In this document: one piece after another, positions 1 through 12,533 of the stretch
Layout of the letters: each line of letters opens with the position of its first letter
Position numbering within the stretch: position 1 is the first letter of the stretch
Assembly: GCA_021234155.1 (NCBI GenBank)
Contig: JAJEKV010000021.1
Location: 14,321,760 to 14,385,759, forward strand
Reading direction: 5' to 3'
Origin: Isoetes taiwanensis
Lineage: Eukaryota; Streptophyta; Lycopodiopsida; Isoetales; Isoetaceae
DNA length: 64,000 bases
Position numbers and translations under genes: made by a program
The notes under the pieces: model-generated
Databases searched by the model: none
The model's input: only the letters and a program-made list of their open reading frames with translations
Told to the model about the DNA's origin: nothing

Positions 1-2777
1 AATATGGTTGACGTAGATATTGTAAACTCTAAAAGGATGACAACATAATGCCTAGTTTCAGCAGGGCTTTCTTTTCTTTTTATTCCCTTCTTTTTTGTGG
101 AGCAGCATGGACCCAGTCTGTGTTGGCATGCAGAAGATGTTCATTGCCGAGATCCTTTCTATTTAGGGTCCAAAAGGCGATTTCCAGATTCAAAAGGGGC
201 TTCGACTCGTTTGAGGCAGAATGCAATAAGAATGCAATGTATATATATCTTCTGTTTTTCAATAAAAGAAATGTTCGTACAATTTTGGAGGTGTTTTTAT
301 AAATGGCATCCTCGCCTCTGATGCAAAGGTTATAAAAAACAATAAAAGGTAATGCGACAAACATGGATATAGATTAAAAGAATTGTTGGATAGATTTTGT
401 ATACAAAGTTTACTCCTTATGAGCAGGGTGTTTAGTTATAGCAAATGCCCAAGCATGATTCAAATAGTTGATAAGATTCCTCATCCTTGATATAGCTTAC
501 AACCATTTGTCCTGCCATCTTCTTTACACTAATCAGATCATGCAGCATCCAAGGTGGGGCATTGACTTGCGACTAAAAGTATTCTGGCTTCTCTAAGAGG
601 CAGTCAATGGAATAATGAAATAGATGCAGACTTACTGTGCCATGTCATCTTCCTCCCCCATGCCACTATAAATTCTAGAGACCTACATCAAGACCTTAGA
701 GCAAAAAATAATCGTTCTTATTGTACATAAATTCTCGGATAAATTTTAAAAGATACCTAATAAAAGGCTTGGATATGTATAGTAGATAACAAACATCCAT
801 TTTGGCCATGCTTCAACAATGAAGGGATTGTGAAGATGAGTTTGTTTACTAGTTTCGTAATTGGAATCTTAATGGCACTAGAAAAGAGTACGTTACATGG
901 AAAGTTTAAATGTTTATAGCCTATATATTATGCTTTCTAATTAAAGCTTAAAAGACTTACTTATTACTGAATTGAGATCATAATGAACTTAGAGAAGTGC
1001 TCACTCCACTGGATTATGTTGGAGGATGTCCTCAAGCATCTGCAATGAAACGAAATGGAACAAACATAAGTGACATAATACAACTTTAGAACACCCAGCA
1101 GAGAATTAATATAATGTTTATAAAAGTCAAAATTATCAGTAATAGCCTGTGAGTAACTGCCCCCGGCCAGCTCTGCCTTGACTCTGCTATGGAATTAAAA
1201 AAATGATGTCTTGTCTTATTTCTAGGGCAAACATCACTACAAAGAACAAAATCTGCAATTGCCAGCTTTCAAGCTTTCTGACATAAACCGGCTTCCGTCA
1301 AATAGGAAACAAGTATAAGAGCTCTTTACCTCGGGGAGTTGCTATTTCTAACTATAACAGAGGCCACGGTCCAGAACGACCATCGAAGTTTGAAGACCAT
1401 CCATTTTTGTAGATCATACCAAACAGATATTTCTTACCTGTGATTCGAAGCAATCAGAGATACATGTTTGCTAAATATATTTCTAAATGCGTCCCCCTCC
1501 TTGCCACAAAAAACATGTTCGCCCTTTTTAACCTAACCTGCGCAAAAGCTCGAAGAGCTTGCCATGCCTGAAAAAGAGGGAGCCAGATTTGTGAAGAGGG
1601 CGGAATTGGGCTTTCGGTTTTCTCCTAGAACATAAAAACAACAAATACAAAGATAATAAATACCTTCACTAGGTAATAAACTATGAGGCAACAAACTTTG
1701 AATCCGGAATTATCTTTCTGAAGAATCTGCTCCAGGAAAAAACGCCATAGCTCCTGCTAAGGCGGTTGCATATAGTAGGTGCCCAGAAAAAAAAAAAGCA
1801 ACGTTGTGTTTAGCAGGGTTGCCTACTTTATGCAATTCTAGCTATGCCACGTGTCTTGCCACGTTAGCTTAAATGCATCTCAACCATTAGATCTCTTAAT
1901 TTTTGAATCCATGGCTAGGAAAAATAGAAAACCTATGGAAAATAAGGTACTAAGCTTCTTAACTATGGCGTTGCCCTCCGGCGTCTAAGCAGATGGGCCC
2001 GTCATCGCCCATTTATTTTCTGAACCTTGACATAAGCCCAATACTTGGATGATTTTTCTCCCCATTGCCTAGTCTCATTTTGTTTTAAATCTTTTGCGCG
2101 GTTGAAGCTATGGTTCATTTCATAGAATTGTGGGATTTTCTAGGATTTAACAAGAATTGGTAATGGGTGCAGGAGGATCAAGTCATAGACATGAAGAGCA
2201 GATAGGCCATCAGTGTCTTAGACCTTCCTTGAAGGATCTGGCCGTCGCTACAAACAGCTTCAGCTCAGACTCGAGGAAAAAAATCTGGATAACGCCTTCG
2301 TCCAAGTCATAGTTCGTATAATTTAGTAATCAGGTATATGTTGCCTTCTGGGATAGGCTTGTAGCTTATGACAAACATGGGAAGCAAGATGCAGGTGGCA
2401 AAGATAAATTTCTGTATGTATGAGACCATCTTTTCCATGGTATTACGTTTATAATCGCTGCATTCATATTCACAACAGAATAGTCCATATTTGAGTTTAC
2501 ATGGTGGCTTTTTCATGTGCTGAATTTCATTCAGATTTTGGTGGAAAATTTCCGGGGTTTGGAGAGGCATCTGACAGATTTCGAGTCAGAATGGAGACTA
2601 TGTCGTATATTATCATTATGAAGAGATTATGGCAAGGATAGGTTGCATCCAAATAATTTTGACCTAACAGTTTCATTTATTTGCCATAGCCTGCAGTACT
2701 TAAGATGTAGTGACAAGCTCATTGCTACCTTGTCAGAAGTTAAGAGTTTGCTGTAAGATTATAAATTAAGAACCCAA
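1..2777. other. AT-rich intergenic DNA, no gene recognised
   Basis: Short open frames occur on both strands but none has a recognisable domain, codon bias or splice context. There is a poly-A run near 1789-1797. The minus-strand frame at 2307-2570 (87 codons) has a hydrophobic stretch but no family resemblance. I see no gene that can be supported here. Confidence 0.6.
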
Positions 2778-2805
2778 CTAGTAATGGTGCCCGGCGTTGC
2801 CGGGC
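2778..2805 (-). mobile_element. Helitron-type 3' terminus (hairpin plus CTAG)
   Basis: Read on the minus strand, a perfect 7-bp GC stem with a 3-nt loop (2805-2789) is followed by 7 nt, then CTAG (2781-2778) and a T. That is the layout of a Helitron 3' end, which inserts before a host T. The same hairpin, spacing and CTAG recur at 46214-46241, while the DNA beyond differs. The element body should therefore lie to the right of this point. I could not place its 5' TC end and saw no Rep/helicase frame, so it would be non-autonomous. Confidence 0.5.
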
Positions 2806-2919
2806 TGTAGCTACAACATGTTATGCAAGGAATTGAAATGAACAATCTGTGTTTATACGTCCCACTCTTCAGTAAACATATACTGGTTGGTCTCAAGTTA
2901 CATAATAGTAGTAACATAT

Positions 2920-3016
2920 TTTAGAGAGCACTATTTGTTTGCAAATGAGTGAAATACAAACACTATGAGAAAATAAGATATATTTTGGTGAGAAACTCGT
3001 CTGGAGGGGAAAAACA
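2920..3016 (+). repeat. Mosaic repeat block related to 4.0 kb and 6.2 kb
   Basis: The stretch 2924-2966 resembles 6184-6235 (AGAGAGCA followed by TTTGTTTG and GTGAAATACAAACAC). The stretch 2987-3016 (GAGAAACTCGTCTGGAGGGG) resembles 4050-4079. The two halves sit next to different partners at the other sites, so the pieces have been shuffled. Confidence 0.6.
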
Positions 3017-3599
3017 TAGATAGGCATATCTTTCATCACAGCAGTGTACAAACATTTTGAAAAAAAATATCTAAGGTGGAGGGTAGTCCCTAATTGGGTC
3101 TGACTACCCACTAATAATAATAAAGGGGACCTGCCATAGGAACAACCCAGGCCCCTTTGAAGATGGCGTAAAATAAGAAAGGCAAATAAGAGGCAACGTG
3201 CGAAAGTTTATCACCGGGATGAAAAACCCCGCCCTTTCGGGTTTTCGAGGAAAACCCTAATGATAAACCTTCGCCCGACGGCTCCAAATGAAAAGCCCAG
3301 GCCATCAAAGTGGAGATCATTGATGAAAAAGTCGAGGAAGCACAAGATCGAGGTTGCAAATAAGACGATTCCTCTCGAACCCAACATGAGAGCCATAAGA
3401 AAGAAACAAATGGCCATGATCACTGAAAAACTCAAGGTAAAAAGAAAATGAACCAAATGCATTAGACATTAAAATAGAATAGGAGGGAAGTAACTCAAAA
3501 AAAAAAACTCGAAGTTTCCCACGGTTGGATGAGATGGCCGCAAAGAAACAACGTAAAAAGATGCACATAACTCAAAAATATATGCCATCACGCCATTCT

Positions 3600-3890
3600 G
3601 GCTGAAAACCCCCCACCCCGGAGGCATAACAAATCACAATCCTTCAATAATAGAAGGGGCTGGTCACGCTGAAAGCCACGCGCGATATAACATCCTAAAA
3701 CCACATAACCTCTCAAACACGAGTGGCTATATATGCGTGCCACACAAGAAATGACAAATACTTCAAGAATAAAAAGGGTTGGTCCGTCACGCGAGCGGTG
3801 GCATAACATCATATCTTAACACAACATAACCTCTCAAATCTGAGAGGGGCTGGTCACGCTTGAGCCACGCGATATAGAAGCACAAATCAA
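3600..3890 (+). repeat. Imperfect short palindromic repeats
   Basis: Three variants of a module appear near 3655-3690, 3775-3805 and 3843-3880. Each has GGCTGGTCACGCT (or GGTTGGTCCGTCACGC) followed by a GCCACGCGAT-like reverse half, with ACATAACCTCTCAAA between modules. The role is unknown. No gene was identified from 3017 to 5020; open frames here are short and lack domains. Confidence 0.45.
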
Positions 3891-3949
3891 AATGAAAAAC
3901 ATGAATGTAAACAACTTAGGGTGGGAAGGGAGGGAACCGAGACAAAAAC

Positions 3950-4050
3950 GGGCCGTGAGAAGACCCGATAATGGAGAAAGAGCTCAACAACGATATATAT
4001 TCGTCTCTCCCCAAAATGGCGATCCGACGGTGTCGAATCGCATGCATTTT
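3950..4050 (+). repeat. Dispersed repeat, copy 1 (partner at 6080-6184)
   Basis: About 100 bp from GTGAGAAGAC through the GGCGATCCGACGGTGTCGAA core to CATGCATTTT is nearly identical to 6080-6184. The right-hand neighbours of the two copies differ and each matches a different part of 2920-3016. A truncated transposon end is possible; no terminal inverted repeat was found. Confidence 0.65.
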
Positions 4051-4719
4051 GGTGAGAGACTCGTCTGGAGGGGAAAAACCGGCCGATCAAAAGAGAACTT
4101 CCATTTCAAAGCCTAGGGTGATGAGACAGGGATATCAAGTCAGTATTGGCACAAAAGGAAGATGGCGTAGAACAATAGATAAGGTCGGATCTAAAAGGAA
4201 GAAAAGAAGAGTGAAATACATTAAGGAAAGGGAATAAAGACAACAACTCATCAAGATGAAAAAAGCTAAAAACGTCAACACTAGGCTTAGGTTCTACCAA
4301 AAACCATGATAAAACTGGAACTAAAGAATCACTAGACAATAAAGTACTAGATATTTAAAGATGCTTGATAATACTAAACATGGGATAAAACGAGAGGAGT
4401 TATGAGACAAACAAGACAATTAGAACAAAACGGATGAATCGAAAAAAAGCCTAGGAAGTAAAAATAACAGGAAGTACAAAAGGAGCATAGGGAAGGGCAC
4501 AAAAATACCCGTAGGCAAGCTCGTCAAGATACAAAAAAAAAAATAAAATAAATGGAAATCTAATGCATGAACATGGAAACAGCGAAATACGTGGAAACAT
4601 AGAAGCAGGAGCAACACAGGGCAAAGAAAACCTAAGTGACAATCACCTAGAAAAAATCTAAAAACAAAATGAAACCACGGACTCGAAGGCATATACTTAT
4701 CTTATAAGGGATGCAAAGT

Positions 4720-5000
4720 GCACGAAAATTTAAAGAGGAAAAAATGTAGCATACATATGTGTAACTTACAATGAAGTATGGAAATGTGCAACATAGGAGA
4801 AAACTCCATGGAAAAAGGTAATAACGAAAGCAAGGACATGGAAAATTTAAAGAGGAACAATGTAGCAAGTATAACTTACAATAATGTTTGAAACTCCGCA
4901 AAGAAAACTCCATGGAAAAAGGAAATAACGAAAGCAAGGACATGGAAAATTTAAAGAGGAACAATGTAGCAAAAGAAAAAAATGGACTTGTGAAATTTAA
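4720..5000 (+). repeat. Tandem repeat, about 104-bp period
   Basis: The sequence around CTCCATGGAAAAAGG recurs at 4804 and 4908. The accompanying block, ACATGGAAAATTTAAAGAGG followed by AACAATGTAGC, recurs with the same spacing. A diverged third unit begins near 4727. It is A-rich with no open frame of note on the plus strand. Confidence 0.7.
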
Positions 5001-5035
5001 AGAGGAAAAAATGGAGGAATGTTGTTGCGTCTGAA

Positions 5036-5130
5036 CGCAAAAATTGTTTGGCAGTGAACGGAATCGAACCTGCAACCAATCCAGTGCAAGCCACATAACC
5101 TAGCCACAAAACCAATACCAAAGTATTAAT
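5036..5130 (-). repeat. tRNA-like (Pol III) SINE head
   Basis: On the minus strand GGTTCGATTCC (5070-5060) is a perfect Pol III B box. A TGGCTAGGTTATG segment upstream (about 5105-5090) resembles a degenerate A box at tRNA-like spacing. The arms do not fold into a convincing complete tRNA, so a tRNA-derived SINE or tRNA pseudogene is more likely than a working tRNA. No tail was delimited. Confidence 0.45.
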
Positions 5131-6079
5131 TTAAAGAAACAAATAAAATATATAACATTGTTTGACGACCCATAATCCCTGAATCAAAATCTACAGAAAA
5201 ACGGCGGCCGCTCTAGCCCTGCACTCCATAGACGCTGCCATCGGTCCCTACTCGGATTGTAGGTTGAAAACCAGAGATGGATGGGTTGTTCATATTCAAG
5301 GTTGCAGCCGCCCAAAAATCCGGCCACCACAGACTTGAGATAGACGGTTCCAAAACTGTATCCAGATATCCAATCCAAATGATAAATCTGCAAAAATCTT
5401 GAAAACACAAGCGCATAAGAGATCTGCAGATGCCACTATTTATTCCAAAGCTCTGTAGAAAATGTTAGCTGACTGCCAATCTAAAGAAGCTTGAGTAAGA
5501 CCGGTTAATCATGGAGAATCATCAATATGAAACGGCCCAGTAACTGGAAGAAAATAGATAGAGCCCAATAACTGGAAGAAATTAGATAGACTCAAAGCTA
5601 CGGAGGTGCTGGCCTAATCTGAAAGAACCAAGAAAACAGAAAAATAAAAATCACAGATCCACCAGAAAAATCTAATAAACCCATGTCAAACCATATCTCA
5701 GCATGATGAAGAAGCCACCGACAAGAGCAAACATGCAGCCAGAGGAAAAACCTAGCTTTGTGCAAGACGAACTCGCCATACAAACCGTTGTGCCCAAAAA
5801 CAAAGGAATAAGCTGCTTGAAAGGCACCGACAACCAAATCCTTCGACTTTCTCACGGGTTGGACGGACTGCGATAGAAAACCATATCCACGTAAAGGACG
5901 GATTCAAGATAGAAAACCTTATCCACGTAAAAAAAAAAATAATTCGTTATGGTAGTAGAAGCTATAGTAGGAGAAGCGTGGGAGGAAGCAAAACTTATTG
6001 TAGGAGAAGCGTGGAAGGAAGCAAAACTTGTAGAGCTAACAGAGCAGAAAGAAAGAGAGCTCAATCGGAGACAAAAAAA
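5131..6079. other. No gene recognised
   Basis: Two short GC-richer open frames on the minus strand (5184-5416) and scattered frames up to 6247 have no recognisable family. A short direct repeat, TAGGAGAAGCGTGG plus AGGAAGCAAAACTT, occurs at about 5968 and 6001. I see nothing else to support. Confidence 0.5.
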
Positions 6080-6243
6080 CTGCTGTGAGAAGACGCCGAT
6101 AATGGAGAAAGAGCTCAACAACGTATATATAGCCTCGTCTCTCCCCAAAATGGCGATCCGACGGTGTCGAATCGCATGCATTTTAGAGAGCATTGCACAT
6201 ATTGGTTCAAACCATTTGTTTGGAAATAAGTGAAATACAAACA
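6080..6243 (+). repeat. Dispersed repeat, copy 2
   Basis: Positions 6080-6184 match 3950-4050 almost base for base, with a small TATATAGC-type insertion. Positions 6184-6243 continue into the motif seen at 2924-2966. It therefore joins pieces that are separate at the other two sites. Confidence 0.65.
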
Positions 6244-7064
6244 CCATCAGGAAGCGTAGCCTTACCCTCTAGATTTTGATTTTGTAAGAAACGATAAGAA
6301 GATTTCGACCTACGGAAGGAGTCCTTGATTAAAAACGCTAAGGAATGTAATTTGTTAACTATGCATGTGCAATATCATCAATAGTATGTGTTATTTGTTA
6401 TAGTTTATATACCTCAACCATGCAAAACAACCCAATTAATTGCTTCTAATTCATGGAGCTTGGGGAACTTTACTTTGCATCCTTTTTAGAGCCCCAACCA
6501 TCCGTATTGTTCATCTTTTGAACATATGGCCACACCGAATATCAATGAACTTGGTTAAAAATTTGTTATTTATTTATTTTGCTCAGATTAGTTTGATATG
6601 TTGAAAGAAAAGAAGGTTGATAAAGTGTGGTCTTAGTTTGCATAAAGTAAAGTTATTTCTGAGAGACCAAATGTTTTCTATGTGGAAACTCACAAAGCGC
6701 TCAAAGCATGCACTTCTATTGGACATATCTAGGATTTGCTGTTGTAACAAATCTCATAAGGATTGGGACGTGCATTCTAGTTGTTTGGCAACTCTTCTAT
6801 GTAATCAATTTATTTCAAGGCTTTTACGAACATCTACTTTCATGTGGTATTTGTAAGAGTGAATGCATTATTAAACCATGTAATATTATCAAGACATAGA
6901 TTTATACAATAACGGCCAAGCTTTAGCACAAAAGTAAAACATGACAGAACGATGTCATTACCGCGTTTTCAGGATTGACATTCTTTCAGGATTGACATTT
7001 ATGTTGATGTTGACAGCTTATGGGCTTACCATACGGCTAGTGCCAGATAAGCAGAACTTCCAAC

Positions 7065-7570
7065 ATACTTCTCACGTAGTTAATTCACCTTAAACATCTA
7101 ATAGTACAATGCTTCCAGACCTAATTTAATATTAATCTTGATCCTTTACTACAGCTCCACCTGTATATGCCTCTATTTGGTAATGTAATATCCTACATTA
7201 CATAGTGTGGTTACAGCTCCACATGTATATGCTTCTGTTTAGTGATACTTCTCACGTAGTTAATTCACCTTAAACATCTAATAGTACAATGCTTCCAGAC
7301 CTAATTTAATATTAATCTTGATCCTTTACAGCTCCACCTGTATATGCCTCTATTTGGTGATGTAATATCCTACACTACATAGTGTGGTTACAGGTCCACA
7401 TGTATATGCTTCTGTTTAGTGATGTATATTAATCTTGATCCTTTACAGCTCCACCTGTATATGCCTCTGTTTGGTGATGTAATATCCTACACTACATAGT
7501 GTGGTTACAGCTCCTCCTGTATATGCTTCTGTTTAGTGATGTAATATCCTACACATAGTGTGGAATCCAG
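7065..7570 (+). repeat. Composite tandem array (180-bp units, then shorter units)
   Basis: Two units of 180 bp start with CTTCTCACGTAGTTAATTCACC (about 7069 and 7249). Nested in and after them is a roughly 60-bp module, AGCTCCACCTGTATATGC followed by an ATCCTACACTACATAGTGTGG segment. It is repeated about six times with a C/A alternation (CACCTGTATATGCC versus CACATGTATATGCT), so higher-order units formed from paired modules. No open frame runs through it. Confidence 0.75.
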
Positions 7571-9700
7571 CTCAATATACACAATTCACAAATTACAATT
7601 TCCTATAGATGCAAAGTATACATTGAAGGTGATAATCTTGTGGCCCTCTCCACACCATATTATGCAGCTAGCCACCTAAAAATAAAGAAGCATCATTCAG
7701 TCACCTTCATCTTTGTACTCGACGTAGAACTACTGAGCTCACTACATCACACATAAACACCAAGTTGACCAAAAAAACATTTGAGTTGATATGTTCCAGG
7801 TCTAGCCTAGCTTAATATCGGTGCATCCGTGGAACACATAACAAACTATCAAGTTCAGATGACATTATAATTTACCAGAAATACTAATGCACTTCCGAAC
7901 CTCAAATAAAAAAGAATGGTAAAACCTAAGAGAGTTCCTTTTACACATATAGCTGTCTCAAGTAAAAAAACCAAATGCTACATTTAAAGACATGTTAAAA
8001 CTGCAACTCACTGAATCTGAATTGATCATGTGTGGAAGAGGCCTACCATGTCCAGTTGCCTTAGATAAAAGAACCAGTTGCCTTAGATAAAAGAACTGAA
8101 CTCAATGCTACATATAAAGACATGTTAGAACTTCAATGTACTGGAATCTAATTTTTCCGTATGCGGCAGAGGCATGCCATGTCTGACATTGATTCCTACG
8201 CGGCAGGAGTTGGTTAAAACCACGTAGCCATAAGATGCTGAGCTTTAATGGATAAGTGGCATTAACTATCCAATGCACTAAGAGCCAGGAGGAAAATGTT
8301 TTGCATATGCAATAACTTAAAACAGTGATGCCATGGAAGAAAAAAGACATACCGATTCTCTTCCTACTTCTGGTCCCTTCCTTTAGAAAAATTTTGTGCT
8401 TCTAGAGCCTACAACGATGAGCTTTTCTAAGCTCAGGATTCTGAATAGACTTCATGCTTGCCAAGGATCCTCCCAAGATGCTGGCCAAGTTTTCTGCCGG
8501 CCTCCAATGTAGAAAATCTGGCACTATTGGTACTGTAAAATCAAGCTTACTTAATAATTAAGATGGTGAAACGACATATGCAGCTTACTGAATCAAACAT
8601 ACATTTTGAATCCAGATCAAGTACCAGATTGAACATGGGCCAAATGCCGTACCTTTCCATTTCATCTACGCAACCCAGAAGCTTAATGATTGCAGAGACA
8701 AATCTGTTGTCGTGCTAGAGAATTATCAACAAAGAAAGCATAATCTGCACACGAAAAGTATTGATAAATCCAAAAGCTATGCATGGCTCTTCAACAAAAA
8801 GATAGAAAGAAACCCTGAAAAGAAACATATAGTCATGGCAAACTCTTGTTGCTGTTTTATGGGCCACAGCTTATAGATTTCATGATGTCGATCAACCAGA
8901 GAAGAAGATATCAAGCCTTTGTTATCAAAAGCAGAGCAAACTCGCCCTCTTCTGAAGCATGGCAAGAGCTAAGAACATATTGGGAGCTTCAAAAACATAG
9001 TTGCAAGATCAAATGCAAGATCTGGCAAGAGCGAAGAAACTACAGATTATTGAAGGCGGTGCATCTGCATGCAATTTGGAATGCACTTGGAGATGCTGCC
9101 AGATGCATGTGCATCCATGCCGTGAAGCCTCTACGCCCCCATAAAATTTCTCACCAAAATCTTACCGAAAGAAACTTGACGATTTCTAGATAATCGAAAA
9201 AAATTTCCAGCTCACAAAACCCCTACAACCTGAGAAAGCTAACCGGAATCAAAGACATCAATATTGTAAGCCCGATCATCTAGAATCACAAAGGCCCAAA
9301 GCTTGCATCTGCATACCATCAATGGTTTTGGATGAGCTATCTCTGCAGTGCGTCCCGATGCCATTACCAGGCCAGAATGCCTTAAAAAGAAGAATAAGAT
9401 CTTGATCCCATAACCGCATAATGCTGAGTAACCGTGGCAAGCATGCGGAGGATGAGAAATCTTGGGGACGGATAGCCCAAGCCACGAAATCCCAAAGCTT
9501 CAGAATCATGGCGAATTATTTTTTTGCAATTTTTGGACTATCAGAATAATTTTCCGATGTCCAAACACCCTAGAATCTTAGCAAATCATGCTAAAAAAAT
9601 TTCCAAAAAAGTTTTTGGCCAAACTGGAAAATCCCAAATTAAAAAGATTGATTGTTTAAATGGCGAGCGCCTCAAATACAGTTGTTGGACATCTTCCAAG
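7571..9700. other. No gene recognised
   Basis: Short open frames such as 8846-9193 plus (115 codons) and 8108-8350 minus lack domains and splice context. A short direct repeat (CCAGTTGCCTTAGATAAAAG) occurs at about 8052 and 8078. An expressed non-coding or heavily spliced gene cannot be excluded from sequence alone. Confidence 0.5.
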
Positions 9701-9714
9701 TCATATTTTGGATT

Positions 9715-10114
9715 ACATTTGATTTCTATGTGCAATTGAACATTTTCATTCATTCAAGAACAGTGTAAAATTTTGAATGTGAAACCATCATTTGTTAGCT
9801 TGCTTATGGAGCCTTTATATTCTAAGAAATAAGATTAATATAACACACGTAAAGCTTAAAGGATAGCCTAATTAGCCTTTTGTCAGTTTGGCTAAGTCCC
9901 CTGGTAGTAACCGAACTTTATAAATATGTAATGCATTGCCTACTAAAGATTAGGAGTTTTAAGTAAGGGAAATATTAGAAGAGCTACAAATGCAATTCAG
10001 AATGCCCATTTTTGATGGATAGTTTAGATTCTGTTTATTGGAAATTTTAGGACATTTTTTACTGAACTTTGAGCAGTTAAAATGCAATCTGAACGAATAA
10101 AATTGTATCAAGAG
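9715..10114 (+). repeat. Segmental duplication, copy A
   Basis: About 400 bp, including CATTCATTCAAGAACAG and the run TTTTGTCAGTTTGGCTAAGT, recur in the same order and orientation at 10285-10840. Differences are mostly single bases. This copy lacks the roughly 150-bp block present in copy B. No coding frame is conserved between the copies. Confidence 0.8.
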
Positions 10115-10284
10115 GGCAATCATTTCAGAATATACTTGGATTTCTAGGTTGCTTATGGATATGGAGTTCTAGTGGAAATGGTTTATTTTTGCGTCATCTA
10201 CTTGATATACAAAGGCCTGCAATGTGGCAATTTTGTTGTCACGGAAGATGAGAGCCATGGGGATCATTGATGCCTATAAAAACA

Positions 10285-10840
10285 TATTTGATTTTCGTGT
10301 CCAGTTGAACATTTCCATTCATTCAAGAACAGCGTAAAATTTTGAATTTGAAACCATCGCTTGTTAGCTTGCTTATGGAGCATTTATATTCTAAGAAATA
10401 AGATTAATATATTCACACACATAAACCTTAAAAGAAAACCTAAGTAGCCTTTTGTCAGTTTGGCTAAGTCCCCTGGTAGTAACTGAACTTCATACCTTCC
10501 GCTTCACTTTCCATGGGAGATGCCATTCTTGGAGTAAAATCTGAAGACTGTGGTTGTGCTTCTTGCATAACTTTTTCGAGCGAATGCTATCAACTTCAAG
10601 GAATTTCTTAGAAGAGTTTCTATTTCTGCCATGGGCCCATCAATATAAATACCTAATGCATTGCCTACTAAACATTAGGATTTTTAAATAAGGGAAATAC
10701 TAGAAGAGCTAGAAATGCAATTCAGAATGCTCACTTTTTATGAATAGTTTAGATTCTGTCGATTGGAAATTTTAGGACATTTTTGGCTGAACTTTGAGCA
10801 GTTAAAATGCGATCTGAATGAATAACATTGTATTAAAAGC
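10285..10840 (+). repeat. Segmental duplication, copy B with extra block
   Basis: It matches 9715-10114 except for an internal block at about 10493-10643 (CCTTCCGCTTCACTTTCC to CATGGGCCCATC) that is absent from copy A. Either the block was inserted here or deleted from copy A. It shows no obvious inverted termini. Confidence 0.8.
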
Positions 10841-11136
10841 AGACTAAAATAGGAATCTCGTGATAGGTATGCAATGCAAGCACTTTAAGTTTTATGCTTT
10901 AATAATAGTTTCTTTTTTCAAGTAAGCATTTTTTTTGTATTATTATGGAAAACATAGTTGTCTATATGTACACTAACCCTCTGATTTCTTGTCTCTCTAA
11001 TCAAGTGTGCTTGTAGCAAAACTATTAGATCCTCCAATCAAGCTACATTTTAAACCTATAGATCTGAAATCATGATGAACTAGAAAATGCAACAGATCAG
11101 CATCAATCACATCTAGATCTTGAGCAATCATTCGCT

Positions 11137-11254
11137 TTGAGAGGCTTGGGAGAAATGAAATTGCTATGTCGTAGCTTCGATCAGCGCGTATACATGCAGC
11201 AACAAGCAATGCATGAGAAATTAGTTTTTTCAGCTTGGTTGAAATATGAAAGAC
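11137..11254 (+). pseudogene. ETO1-like exon fragment
   Basis: The peptide in this frame includes MHEKLVFSAWLKYER. From memory of the family this resembles a segment of ETO1/EOL proteins, the BTB/TPR adaptors that target type-2 ACC synthase for ubiquitination in ethylene control. The match ends at an AGAC|GTGAGTAT splice-donor-like site (11255), so the rest of the open frame to 11547 is probably intron or unrelated. I found no BTB or TPR exons on either side, so this is an isolated exon or captured fragment. The assignment rests on one short motif. Confidence 0.4.
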
Positions 11255-12533
11255 GTGAGTATTTTGATGATGAGCCATTTGAGATTTCTATTAGTCACAC
11301 ATCACGTCTATCATCTAGGTCTACGTCTTACGCCTCACTACATGATGGTATGGAGAGCTCAACTGGTGATGCAGAACTAGAGGAATGTTCAACTTCAAGA
11401 TGCATCGATGATGTGATTCTATATATAAAACCGTGGCGTCTGTCTGCCCCTCCACCCCTATCAACAGCCCAGATTATCTCCTTTCTCTTTGCAACTATCG
11501 AAGGCCGAGATTGTGTCATGTGGCATCATCAAACCATAAAAAATTGAATTGAAGGGGCATATAAAACATCCACAAATTTCAAACATTATGGAGGACTGGT
11601 GTGTTCCGGCCAGTTCCAGCAGTTCAGCGCATGGCAGATATTCTTCATTTGATGCTGATGGCGGCAAGATTTCGATGATCAAATTGTGTTCTGTTTCATG
11701 ATCTTTAAGAGACAATATTATAACTGGTTTGATTGAAGGCAATGTCAAGAATTTGTGTTTGTCTTGTTTTGTTTCCAAATGTTATAATGAATTTATGGCT
11801 TAGGGTTTGTGGGCTTTGCTAGATCTTTCATGTGCAGCTACTTCATAATAGACATCAATGCATAACTTTCCGATGACAAGTTTTGTCTACTAAAATCTGT
11901 CATGGCAAAGCATAGCCACATGGAAAATCACTTTGATTATCATTGTGTAAGATTATTCTACCAGATTGTCATTTTTTGTCCTTTCTAAAACTTGATGACT
12001 TTTATATTTATCTATTCATAGCAGTTAAGCTAAATGGCATGGTTTATAAGGCCTGGAAATGTAGAAGGCATTAAAAGCTGTGATTCTCAAAAAGGACCCC
12101 TGTGTTACAAAGGGACCATGATGAACATCAAAGGTTTTCGATCTGTGATTTTGGAGGTTGGTACATGTATCGAAAGATTTGATTCCTTTGTCCTATTAGA
12201 ACTAAATTATGTGTGAAACCAGTAGCAGTTCATATCATATATTTTGTACCAATTTTAAAAATTACACTAGTTTTTAGAAGACTATTAAAATTACGTTTTA
12301 TGCCAATATTATTTTAGTTTAACTGCTTCTTTTTATTTCTGGTTTTGTTGGTCCTAGTTCTTAGTCAGATGTTGCATTACAATAAATTGTAATTTGGATT
12401 TTACAGTGCCTTGTCCATCTATGCTGAATGTGTGGCTTCTCGCATGGCGTTGCTCCCATCATGCAACATTAAAGAGAGAAAACGAAGGCGTTGTCTCTTC
12501 GTAGATGACGAGGCAATCTTAGATTAATTCAAA

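Noticed and set aside
4700-5000. CRISPR-like array
   Set aside because: The units are 104-bp tandem duplications without short repeats and unique spacers, and the genome is eukaryotic.
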